From Acrocarpospora phusangensis (lineage in GTDB: Bacteria > Actinomycetota > Actinomycetes > Streptosporangiales > Streptosporangiaceae), in the NCBI RefSeq assembly GCF_016862995.1, contig NZ_BOOA01000014.1, positions 62,001 through 126,000 on the forward strand: a DNA stretch of 64,000 nucleotides. The letters are read 5' to 3'. Under the pieces are notes generated by a model. The model did no database searches. It was not told where the DNA came from and saw only the letters and a program-made list of their open reading frames with translations. Made by a program: the position numbers and the translations under genes. Shown here one piece after another: positions 49,854 through 57,026 of this stretch; position 1 is the first letter of the stretch, and the number at the start of each line of letters is the position of its first letter.

Positions 49854-51538
49854 GGACGCCTCGGCCTACGGGCGGTCGGGACCCGGTGGAGTTCCGCCGG
49901 CAAGGAGGGAGGAAGCGGGAGTTCCAGGCGGACGACGGTGCCCTCGCCGGGGCCGGAGCGGGTGGTGAGCACGCCCGCCCAGCGGTCGGCGCGTTCCCGC
50001 ATCGCCGTCATGCCGAAGCCGCCCTCCTCCGCGGGCAGGCCGGCCAGGCCGCACCCGTCGTCGGCGATCTCGCAGGTCAGCCGCCGCCGGGTGCGGCGTC
50101 CCGTCAGCCCCGCGGTGATGGTGACGACCGAGCCGTGCGAGTGCTTGACGCTGTTGTGCAGGGCTTCGGCGATGACGCGGTAGGCGTCCTCCCGCAGCTC
50201 CGGCTCCAGGTCGTCCAGCTCGTGCCGCGGATCGATGATCGACAGCCGTACGTCGAGACCGGTCCTGGCCGTGGTCGACTCGGCCAGGGCGGCCAGGGCC
50301 GCGGGCAGCCCCTGGTCGGCCGACGGGGTGGGATGCAGCTCGGTGACCATCGCCCGCAGGTCGCCCAGGACCGCCTTGGAGATCTGGCCGAGTTCCCCCG
50401 CCACCCGCATCACGTACGCCGAGTCCACGACGCTGCCCCGGCCGGACAGCATGCCGAGGGACTCCACCTGCATGCCCATGGAGAAGACGTGCTGGACCAC
50501 GGAGTCGTGCAGGTCCCTGGCCAGGCGCTGCCGCTCCTCCCGCCGCGCCACCTCCCGCTCCCGCTCCAGCAGGCTGGCGTAGTGCACGGCCAGCGCCGCC
50601 TGGTCGGCCATCGCCAGCAGGAAGTCCAGGGTGGTCCCGCCGATCTCCTGGCCGGGCGCGTAGAAGGCGTTGAGGATGCCGACCGGCTCGCCGTGCACGA
50701 GTAGGGGCACGCTCGCGAACCAGTCCCATTCCGGCGCCCGCATGAGGTCGCGCAGGGGCGCCCAAGCCGGGTCGGACATGACGGCGTCGTATCGGTGCGG
50801 TACGACGACCGGCTTCCGCGACGTGAACGCGTCGATCATCCGCAGCTCGGCGCCGGCCTCCGCGCACTCCAGGAGCAGGTCGAAGAAGTTCGCCGCCTCG
50901 CCGAACCCGGCCACGCCCATCAGATCCAGCGAGGGGACTGCTGAGCCTACCCTGCGGGGGAGTCGCCTCCCTGATATAGTTCTGGTGTTCGAAACGGGCA
51001 GGGCTTGTCCGTCGCCTACCTCAAGCGGGGAAAGCGAGAAGCCGCTTCCTTCAGGGAGCGGAGGAGTCACGACCTGGAAACGTTCCCGGGCGGAGTTGAC
51101 GGTCAGGATCTGCACGCTGGCCAGGGCGTCGGCTTCCAGCACCTCGTTGGCGAGCGCGTCCAGGGTGCTGCTCAGCGAACGTTTGGCGGCCACGCGGCTC
51201 GCCGCGCTGGCGATCGCGGCGAGCCGCCGCTGGTGGCGCCGGCTCTCGGTGACGTCCTGGAAGACCACCAGGCGATCACCCCGGCCGGTCAGCCGCGTGA
51301 TCCGGTACGCGAACTCGCGGCGCGTCCCCGACGGCGGCTCCCACCCGGTGACGCCTTCGGTCTCCGCGTCGTCCGCGCCGAACGGGGACGCGGCCCCCGC
51401 GACGCCGGCCGCCTCGCAGAGCCGTACGGCGGCCGGGTTGGCCTGGACGAAACGCCCGGCCGGGTCGATGACGGCGATCCCGTCCGGCGTCCGCTCCAGC
51501 AGAGCGCCCGCGTCGAAAACCGGAGCCGCGTCCACCAC
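49850..51538 (-). CDS. PAS-GAF sensor histidine kinase with an insertion in the GAF domain
   Basis: This 562-residue cytoplasmic kinase has a PAS domain (residues 10-100, GIAVIDPAGRFVQANPAAVRL), a GAF domain (about 105-325), a HisKA_3 dimerisation helix with phospho-acceptor His344 in ARDLHDSVVQHVFSMG and a HATPase domain (EALHNSVKHS, IADDGCGLAG, GGFGMTAMRERA). Residues about 157-206 interrupt the GAF fold between FQV and MGVAGFGEAANFF and are encoded by an IS200/IS605-like fragment. The start is GTG 51538 with GAGGAGGA upstream. No membrane segment is seen, so it senses an internal signal, perhaps an aromatic ligand bound by GAF. Whether the insert inactivates sensing is unknown. Confidence 0.92.
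   Translation of the reverse strand: MVDAAPVFDAGALLERTPDGIAVIDPAGRFVQANPAAVRLCEAAGVAGAASPFGADDAETEGVTGWEPPSGTRREFAYRITRLTGRGDRLVVFQDVTESRRHQRRLAAIASAASRVAAKRSLSSTLDALANEVLEADALASVQILTVNSARERFQVVTPPLPEGSGFSLSPLEVGDGQALPVSNTRTISGRRLPRRVGSAVPSLDLMGVAGFGEAANFFDLLLECAEAGAELRMIDAFTSRKPVVVPHRYDAVMSDPAWAPLRDLMRAPEWDWFASVPLLVHGEPVGILNAFYAPGQEIGGTTLDFLLAMADQAALAVHYASLLEREREVARREERQRLARDLHDSVVQHVFSMGMQVESLGMLSGRGSVVDSAYVMRVAGELGQISKAVLGDLRAMVTELHPTPSADQGLPAALAALAESTTARTGLDVRLSIIDPRHELDDLEPELREDAYRVIAEALHNSVKHSHGSVVTITAGLTGRRTRRRLTCEIADDGCGLAGLPAEEGGFGMTAMRERADRWAGVLTTRSGPGEGTVVRLELPLPPSLPAELHRVPTARRPRRP
50921..51070 (+). mobile_element. Mini-insertion resembling the right end of an IS200/IS605 element
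   Basis: About 150 bp, lying in frame inside the kinase gene, has a composition unlike the flanks. Near its end it reads AAAGCGAGAAG, then a perfect 8-bp stem-loop at 51042-51061 (CCGCTTCC-TTCA-GGGAGCGG), then AGGAGTCAC. The order GAGAA, TTCA-loop hairpin, GGAG(g/a)-TCA is what I know from the right ends and omega-RNA 3' ends of TnpB-carrying elements. The left boundary near 50921-50930 is set only by resumption of GAF similarity. No transposase is encoded. Confidence 0.5.
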
Positions 51539-51641
51539 CGCCGACGTCCTCCTCGCTGGGCCGCCTCACCGGAACCCATGATGCCCCCGTTCCCCTGCGG
51601 GGGCACTACTTCGGCCGCGACGGCGACGCAGAATACGCCAT

Positions 51642-51651
51642 TTGACGTAGG
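51642..51651 (+). promoter_or_regulatory. GACGTAGG motif upstream of the isomerase-like gene
   Basis: TTGACGTAGG lies 80 nt upstream of the ATG at 51731, in the region divergent from the kinase gene. Related motifs occur at 49144-49164 and 52008-52017. Confidence 0.4.
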
Positions 51652-51730
51652 CGAGATGGCCGCCACACCCATGCCCGCGCACCCCGGGCGCTCTACCGTC
51701 GGAACACCCGCATCTCCCCAGGAGGATTCG

Positions 51731-52006
51731 ATGGAGTTCCTCGTCCGCTTCGAGACCCGCCTGCCGGACGGCATGGGCGACGCGGAACGCCTGCGCCTGC
51801 GGGACGCGGAACGCGCCCGGGCGATGGAGCTGCGGGAGGCCGGGATCCTGAAACGGCTCTGGCGGGTGCCGGGCCGCCGCGCCGTCGTCGGCCTGTGGGA
51901 GGCCCCCGACGCCACGGCCCTGCACGACGCGCTCGCGTCGCTGCCGCAGTTCCCGTGGCTGGACGTGACCGTGGAAGCCCTGGCCACGCACCCGCAGGAG
52001 GCCTGA
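51731..52006 (+). CDS. Muconolactone delta-isomerase-family small protein
   Basis: This 91-residue protein begins MEFLVRFETRLPDGMGDAER and contains AMELREAGILKRLWRVPGRR and LWEAPDATALHDALASLPQFP, the ferredoxin-like pattern of the muconolactone isomerase (CatC) family. CatC shifts a double bond in muconolactone, but no other ortho-pathway gene is present. Next to ring-cleavage and C1-recycling genes, it may instead isomerise or tautomerise a ring-cleavage product of the gallate-type route. GGAGGATT precedes the ATG at 51731. It heads the plus-strand unit with metF and purU. Confidence 0.85.
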   Translation: MEFLVRFETRLPDGMGDAERLRLRDAERARAMELREAGILKRLWRVPGRRAVVGLWEAPDATALHDALASLPQFPWLDVTVEALATHPQEA

Positions 52007-52007
52007 C

Positions 52008-52017
52008 CCTACGTCGA
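52008..52017 (-). promoter_or_regulatory. GACGTAGG motif upstream of metF
   Basis: The complement reads TCGACGTAGG. It lies in the 122-nt gap between the isomerase-like gene and metF, directly after the former's stop codon. Confidence 0.4.
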
Positions 52018-52128
52018 TTGTCGTGCTCCGGCTAGGACGGGCGCGGGCCCGAATGCCGTCATCCGCGCCGTTTCCGGGAACGCGCCGATGCCTACCGTCG
52101 GTGGGGACCCTCCGGCGAAAGGCCCGCG

Positions 52129-52992
52129 ATGCCCCTGCCCAGCGTGGCCGCTCCCGCGCTCGCCCAGGCGTTGAACACCGTCAGCTACGAGATCCTGCCG
52201 CTGCGGAGCGCCGAGGAGTCGGTGCTCGCCCACGTCCCCCGCACCATCCCGCTGACGATCACCACGACCGAGGCGAAGGGCCTGGCGCCCACGCTGGACC
52301 TGGCGCGGCGGCTGGCGGGCAGCGGCTACTCGGTCTCCCCGCATCTGGCGGCGCGTCTGGTGAGGGACAAGCGGGAGCTGGCCGACATCGTCGGCCAGTT
52401 GCGGGAGGCGGGGGTGGACAGCGTCTTCGTCATCGCGGGGGACGCGGCGGAACCCGCCGGCTGTTTCCCCGACAGCCTCGCGCTGCTGGAGGTACTGGAG
52501 GTGAACGGGCACCACTTCCGGCGGATCGGGATCGCCGGCTACCCCGAAGGCCACGCCGGCATCAGCCGGGAGCTGATCGACCGCGCGCTGGAGCGCAAGG
52601 CCGGGCACGCGACGCATGTCATCACCCAGATGTGCTTCGACGCGGCCACGACGGCCGCCTGGGCGCGCGGCCTGAAAGCGCGGGGGATCGGGCTGCCGAT
52701 CCACGTCGGCCTGCCCGGCGCGGTCAACCGGCAGCGGCTGATCCGCATCTCCGCCGGACTCGGCCTCGGCCAGTCGGCCCGCTTCCTGCGCAAGCAGCGG
52801 GGCCTGCTGTGGCGTTTCCTGCTGCCCGGCGGCTACCGGCCCGACCGGCTGGCCGTACGGCTGGCGCCGCGCATCCCCGACCCCGGCGACGAGATCCGGG
52901 GGTTCCACCTCTTCACGTTCAACGAACTGGAGCGGACCGAGGCGTGGCGCCGTGCGCTGCTGGCCCGCATCACCGACCTGGAGCACCGATGA
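52129..52992 (+). CDS. metF: Methylenetetrahydrofolate reductase-like enzyme
   Basis: This 287-residue TIM barrel of the MetF family contains NTVSYEILPLRSAEES, PLTITTTEAKG, GVDSVFVIAGDA, RRIGIAGYPEGHA (family GYPEgHp), ATHVITQMCFDAATTAAW with the FAD/folate glutamine and LPIHVGLPGAVNRQRL. In most cells MetF reduces methylene-THF. Paired with a THF-dependent O-demethylase it is expected to run in the oxidative direction, turning 5-methyl-THF into methylene-THF, as in Sphingobium lignin catabolism. It overlaps purU by ATGA. AAAGG lies upstream of the ATG. Confidence 0.88.
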   Translation: MPLPSVAAPALAQALNTVSYEILPLRSAEESVLAHVPRTIPLTITTTEAKGLAPTLDLARRLAGSGYSVSPHLAARLVRDKRELADIVGQLREAGVDSVFVIAGDAAEPAGCFPDSLALLEVLEVNGHHFRRIGIAGYPEGHAGISRELIDRALERKAGHATHVITQMCFDAATTAAWARGLKARGIGLPIHVGLPGAVNRQRLIRISAGLGLGQSARFLRKQRGLLWRFLLPGGYRPDRLAVRLAPRIPDPGDEIRGFHLFTFNELERTEAWRRALLARITDLEHR

Positions 52993-53864
52993 CCAGCTAT
53001 GAGCAGACCGACGGGCAGTGCGTGCTGACGCTGTCGTGCCCGGACACGACGGGCGTCGTCTTCGCCGTCGCCGGATTCCTGTACGAGCGGCGCTACACGA
53101 TCGTGCAGTCCCAGCAGTTCGAGGACCCCGGCACCCGCACCTTCTTCATGCGCGTGCAGTTCGCGCACGAGGACGGGCACGCGCTCTCCGTCACCGGCCT
53201 GCGGGAGGAGTTCGAGGACGTCGCGGCCCGGTACGGGATGACCTGGCGTCTCGTCGGCGCGCACGAGCGGCAGCGCGTGCTGATCATGGTGAGCCGGTTC
53301 GGGCACTGCCTCAACGACCTGCTCTTCCGCAACTCCCTCGGCGAGCTCAACCTGGACGTGGCGGCGGTCGTCTCCAACCACCCCGATCTCGCGCCGCTGG
53401 CCGTCGGCCACGGCGTGCCGTTCCAGCACATCCCGATCTCGCCCGCCACCAAACCGGAGGCCGAGGCCCGGCTCCTGGAGCTCGTCCGGGCCGAGCGCGT
53501 CGACCTGGTCGTCCTGGCCCGGTACATGCAGATCCTCTCGCCCGAACTGTGCAAGCACCTGGACGGCCGGGCGATCAACATCCACCACTCCATGCTGCCC
53601 AGCTTCAAGGGCGCGCGCCCCTACCAGCAGGCCCACGAGCGCGGCGTCAAGTTCGTCGGCGCCACCGCGCACTACGTCACGCCCGACCTCGACGAAGGCC
53701 CGATCATCGAGCAGCAGGTCACCCGGGTGGACCACTCGATCAGCGCCGAGGAGTTCGCCGCGCGCGGCCGGGAGGTGGAGTGCCGGGCGCTGGCCCGCGC
53801 CGTACGGTGGCACACCGAGAACCGCGTGGCCCTCAACGGCCACAGAACCGTGGTCCTGCGCTGA
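52989..53864 (+). CDS. purU: Formyltetrahydrofolate deformylase
   Basis: This 291-residue enzyme has an N-terminal ACT domain (LTLSCPDTTGVVFAVAGFLY) and a formyltransferase-type hydrolase domain with VLIMVSRFGHCLNDLLFRN, ILSPELCKHLDGRAINIHHS, MLPSFKGARPYQQAHERGVK and the catalytic Asp in YVTPDLDEGPIIEQQ. It splits 10-formyl-THF to THF and formate, regenerating the methyl acceptor. Start ATG 52989 overlaps the metF stop. Together with metF it forms a C1-disposal branch for the LigM-type demethylase; the intermediate FolD step is not encoded in the window. Confidence 0.95.
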   Translation: MTSYEQTDGQCVLTLSCPDTTGVVFAVAGFLYERRYTIVQSQQFEDPGTRTFFMRVQFAHEDGHALSVTGLREEFEDVAARYGMTWRLVGAHERQRVLIMVSRFGHCLNDLLFRNSLGELNLDVAAVVSNHPDLAPLAVGHGVPFQHIPISPATKPEAEARLLELVRAERVDLVVLARYMQILSPELCKHLDGRAINIHHSMLPSFKGARPYQQAHERGVKFVGATAHYVTPDLDEGPIIEQQVTRVDHSISAEEFAARGREVECRALARAVRWHTENRVALNGHRTVVLR

Positions 53865-54017
53865 TCATTCCGCTCGGCGGGCGCAGCCCGGCAGCCGCCG
53901 GGCGACCTCGGCCGGGATGGATCATGTGTGTCCTTTGACCCAGATCGGAACCACCGCCGCCGAGCCTCGCGTACCGGTACGCGAAAGTCCGAAAACCACT
54001 GAACACAAGGACATGAC

Positions 54018-54818
54018 ATGCGTACCACCATGAAGAAGAGATTGGCCCGGATCGCCCTGCTGGCCGCCGGCTTCACCGCCCTGGCCACCACGCTGGCCGC
54101 GCCCGGCCACGCTTCCTCGGCCGCGTCGGCCGGCACCGTGGGCCTCGCCAACGGCAAGGTCACCTACACGGCGGGCGTGGGCGGGATCAACAGCGCGTCG
54201 ATCACCGTCTTCAACGGCCTGATCGCCGTCTTCGACACCGAGCCGGTCAACCCGCTCCCCGGCTGCCAGCGGCTCACCCCGCGCGCGGTCACCTGCGGGG
54301 CCGTGGCCAGTGAGTTCGCCGCCAACCTGGGCGACATGAACGACGTCTTCAGCGTCGGCGTCTCCTTCCCGGGCACCGTCAACGGCGGGGCCGGCAACGA
54401 CAGCCTCATCGCCAGCACCAAGTCCCCCGCGGGCCGGGCCATCACCTGGATCGGCGGCACCGGCACCGACACCGTCTCCTACAAGAGCAGCGAGCTGTCG
54501 GTGCGGGTGAGCCTGGACAACCGGGCCAACGACGGCCGCAACGTCGACTCCGACAACGTGCGCGACGACGTGGAGAACATCGTCGGCACCACCCTCGGCG
54601 GCGACTTCCTGATCGGCAGCGGCGCCGTCAACCGCATCGACGACGCCGGCGGCTCCGGCGACAAGATGTTCGGCCTCGGCGGCAACGACCAGCTCCTGGC
54701 CAAGGACCTGGCCAAGGACAGCGACCTGGACTGCGGCCTGGGCGTCGACTCGATCGTCATCGACAAGAACGGCCTCGACCCGGAGCCGGTCAGCTGCGAG
54801 ACCATCGAGCGCTTCTGA
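54018..54818 (+). CDS. Secreted RTX-like calcium-binding protein
   Basis: This 266-residue protein has a signal peptide (RLARIALLAAGFTALATTLA, cleavage near HASS). The beta-rich mature protein has degenerate RTX/hemolysin-type nonapeptides such as GGAGNDSLIA, GGTGTDTVSY and GLGGNDQLLA. Paired cysteines occur at the middle (PGCQRLTPRAVTCGAV) and end (LDCGLG, VSCETIERF). Its tail resembles that of the RTX protein at the window start. Function is unknown; export and calcium binding are inferred. The ATG at 54018 is preferred over one two codons upstream because it follows AAGGA at normal spacing. Confidence 0.85.
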   Translation: MRTTMKKRLARIALLAAGFTALATTLAAPGHASSAASAGTVGLANGKVTYTAGVGGINSASITVFNGLIAVFDTEPVNPLPGCQRLTPRAVTCGAVASEFAANLGDMNDVFSVGVSFPGTVNGGAGNDSLIASTKSPAGRAITWIGGTGTDTVSYKSSELSVRVSLDNRANDGRNVDSDNVRDDVENIVGTTLGGDFLIGSGAVNRIDDAGGSGDKMFGLGGNDQLLAKDLAKDSDLDCGLGVDSIVIDKNGLDPEPVSCETIERF

Positions 54819-54830
54819 TTCCCCTCCCTC

Positions 54831-54863
54831 CGGCGCCCCAGCCCATCCCGGGCTGGGGCGCCG
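54831..54863 (+). terminator. Strong Rho-independent terminator
   Basis: Arms 54831-54844 and 54850-54863 pair perfectly over 14 bp (CGGCGCCCCAGCCC and complement) with a five-base loop, followed by TTTCCGTTTCC. Confidence 0.9.
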
Positions 54864-54880
54864 TTTCCGTTTCCAGGGTC

Positions 54881-54919
54881 TTGCCGACGATTACTCGCCT
54901 ACGTATACTCGTGTACGAG
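54881..54919 (+). promoter_or_regulatory. Promoter and likely autoregulatory operator of the PadR gene
   Basis: A TTGCCG box (54881-54886) and TATACT box (54905-54910) are 18 nt apart. The palindrome CTCGT-GT-ACGAG (54908-54919) overlaps the -10 end, suited to repression by PadR. Confidence 0.6.
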
Positions 54920-54942
54920 CAAGTGACTGAGAGGCAGGAACG

Positions 54943-55584
54943 ATGGCGAAGCGGCGCAAGGTGGCGAACCTGATGGCGCTGGCCGTGCTCTCGTCGGTCG
55001 CCGTCCGGCCCATGCATCCGTACGAGATGGCCGCCGCCCTGCGCGGCTGGAACAAGGACCACGACATGGGGATCAAGTGGGGATCCCTCTACACGGTCGT
55101 CGGGAACCTGGCCAGACACGGGCTGATCGAGGAAGTGGAGAGCTCCCGCCAGGGCCGCCGCCCCGAGCGGACCGTCTACCGCATCACGGAGGCGGGCCGC
55201 GCGGAGATGATCGACTGGACCCGGGAGCTGCTCAGCGTCCCGCACGCGGAGTCCCCGCGCTTCCGGGCCGGCCTGTCGGTGATGGCGGTCCTCGGCCCCG
55301 ACGAGGTGATCGCCCTGCTCACGGAACGGCTCGCGGAACTCGACCGGCAGGTCGCCGACCTGAAGGCGGCCCACGAGGCCCACAGCGCGGAGGTCCCGCG
55401 CCTGTTCCTCATCGAGATGGAGTACGACCTGGTCGTCCTGGAGGCCGAGACCGCCTGGGTGCGCGCCCTGCTGGGCGAGCTGACCGGGGGCGCCTTCCCC
55501 GGCCTGCGCGAGTGGCGGACCTTCCACGAGACCGGAGAGATGCCCGACGACCTGCGGGAACTCGCCGAAAAGAAGATTAATTAG
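54943..55584 (+). CDS. PadR-family transcriptional regulator
   Basis: This 213-residue protein has an N-terminal PadR winged helix (VANLMALAVLSSVAVRPMHP, YEMAAALRGW, SLYTVVGNLARHGLIEEVES, TVYRITEAGRAEM). A C-terminal Vir-type dimerisation helix region follows with ELDRQVADLKAAHEAH. PadR proteins repress detoxification or efflux genes until a phenolic or drug ligand binds. The FAD monooxygenase gene 137 nt downstream is the natural target. A palindrome overlaps its own -10 box. The ATG at 54943 follows GGCAGGA. Confidence 0.92.
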   Translation: MAKRRKVANLMALAVLSSVAVRPMHPYEMAAALRGWNKDHDMGIKWGSLYTVVGNLARHGLIEEVESSRQGRRPERTVYRITEAGRAEMIDWTRELLSVPHAESPRFRAGLSVMAVLGPDEVIALLTERLAELDRQVADLKAAHEAHSAEVPRLFLIEMEYDLVVLEAETAWVRALLGELTGGAFPGLREWRTFHETGEMPDDLRELAEKKIN

Positions 55585-55721
55585 TCCTGGTGGCGGTGCT
55601 GGAACACCGCCACCAGGAGACCAGCGAACCGGCCGGACGGACGGCCCGAAGGTGGCAACCCGAGGATAACGGGTCCCCTCCCCGGCCGGTTCGAGCGCAC
55701 ATCGACCGCTCAGGAGGAGAC

Positions 55722-56903
55722 ATGAAGCACGTAGCGATCATCGGTGGCGGCATCGCCGGACCGGTCACCGCGCTGGCCCTGCGCAAGGCGGGCATCGACG
55801 CCACCGTCTACGAGGCGTACCCGGCCGCCGCCGGCGGCCGGGGAGGCACCATCGCCCTGGCCCCCAACGGCGTCGCCGCCCTGGACATCGTCGGCGCGGG
55901 GGACGCGGTCCGCGCCGCCGGCCGGCCCAGCTCGCGGATGGTCATGACCGTCGCCAGCGACAGGCGCATGGAACTGCCCGCCGTGGCCGACGCCGGCCCG
56001 CTCTACGTGGTGGCCCGCGCCGACCTCCACCGCGCCCTCAACGACGAGGCCGCCCGCCAGGGCGTCAAGGTCGAGTACGGCAAACGCCTCGTCGGCGCCG
56101 ACCGCACCACGGCGCTCTTCGACGACGGCAGCAGAGCGGACTTCGACGTCCTCGTCGGCGCCGACGGCGTGCACTCCACCGTGCGCCGGCTCATCGACCC
56201 GGCCGCGCCGGGACCCCGGTGGACCGGCATGCTCGGCTTCGAGGGCCTGTCCTCGTACGAGGTGCCGGAGGACCCCGAGACCATGGTCTTCGCCTTCGGC
56301 AGGAAGGGCTACTACCTCTACTGGCCCGCGCCCGGCGGCACCACCTGGGGCGTCAACCTCCCGTACGACCGGCCGTTGCCGCTCACCGAGGCCCGGAAGA
56401 CGCCCGCGGGGGAGTGGATGCGCAAGCTGCGCGACACCTACGGCGACGACGTCCCCGGCGGAGACCTGATCCGGCACACGCCGGTCGAGTCGCTGCAGGC
56501 GACGGGTTCGCTGTACATCATGCCGAGCGTCCCGCACTGGCACCGCGACCGCATGGTCCTGGTCGGCGACGCCGCCCACGCGCCGTCCAACAGCTCCGGC
56601 CAGGGCGCGTCCCTGTCCATCGAGAGCGCCGTCCAGCTGGCCCGCTGCCTGCGCGACATCGACGACGTGCCCCGCGCGTTCGCCACGTACGAGCGGCTGC
56701 GCCGCGCCCGCGTGGAGAAGGTCGCCGCCCGCGCCAGGCGCATCAACCACAGCAAGACGCCGGGCCCAGTGGCCCAGCGCGTGATGCCGGTCCTGATGCC
56801 GCTCATGCTGAAGACGGTCATGAAGCCGGAGAAGACCCTCGGCCCCGAGCAGCTCTACCGCATCCCGTGGGACGCCCCCGTCACCCGCGACGCGGCGGCC
56901 TGA
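55722..56903 (+). CDS. FAD-dependent monooxygenase (PHBH/TetX-like)
   Basis: This 393-residue group A flavin monooxygenase has the Rossmann motif HVAIIGGGIAGPVTALALRK, the DG motif FDVLVGADGVHSTVRR and the second FAD motif MVLVGDAAHAPSNSSGQGAS. It would hydroxylate an aromatic or antibiotic substrate with NAD(P)H and O2. AGGAGGAG lies 2 nt before the ATG at 55722, a very strong ribosome site. It follows the padR gene on the same strand and is probably induced by the same ligand. The substrate cannot be told from sequence. Confidence 0.92.
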   Translation: MKHVAIIGGGIAGPVTALALRKAGIDATVYEAYPAAAGGRGGTIALAPNGVAALDIVGAGDAVRAAGRPSSRMVMTVASDRRMELPAVADAGPLYVVARADLHRALNDEAARQGVKVEYGKRLVGADRTTALFDDGSRADFDVLVGADGVHSTVRRLIDPAAPGPRWTGMLGFEGLSSYEVPEDPETMVFAFGRKGYYLYWPAPGGTTWGVNLPYDRPLPLTEARKTPAGEWMRKLRDTYGDDVPGGDLIRHTPVESLQATGSLYIMPSVPHWHRDRMVLVGDAAHAPSNSSGQGASLSIESAVQLARCLRDIDDVPRAFATYERLRRARVEKVAARARRINHSKTPGPVAQRVMPVLMPLMLKTVMKPEKTLGPEQLYRIPWDAPVTRDAAA

Positions 56904-57026
56904 GCCGACGCGGCCGATCTGGCCGAAGGTTGGTGCCTCCCATGGGTTGTCTTCCGGACGGCCCGGGGAGGTACCCCGGACAGCGGCGGACGCGGGCGGA
57001 CGGGGGCGTTCACAGGTGGTCGGGCC

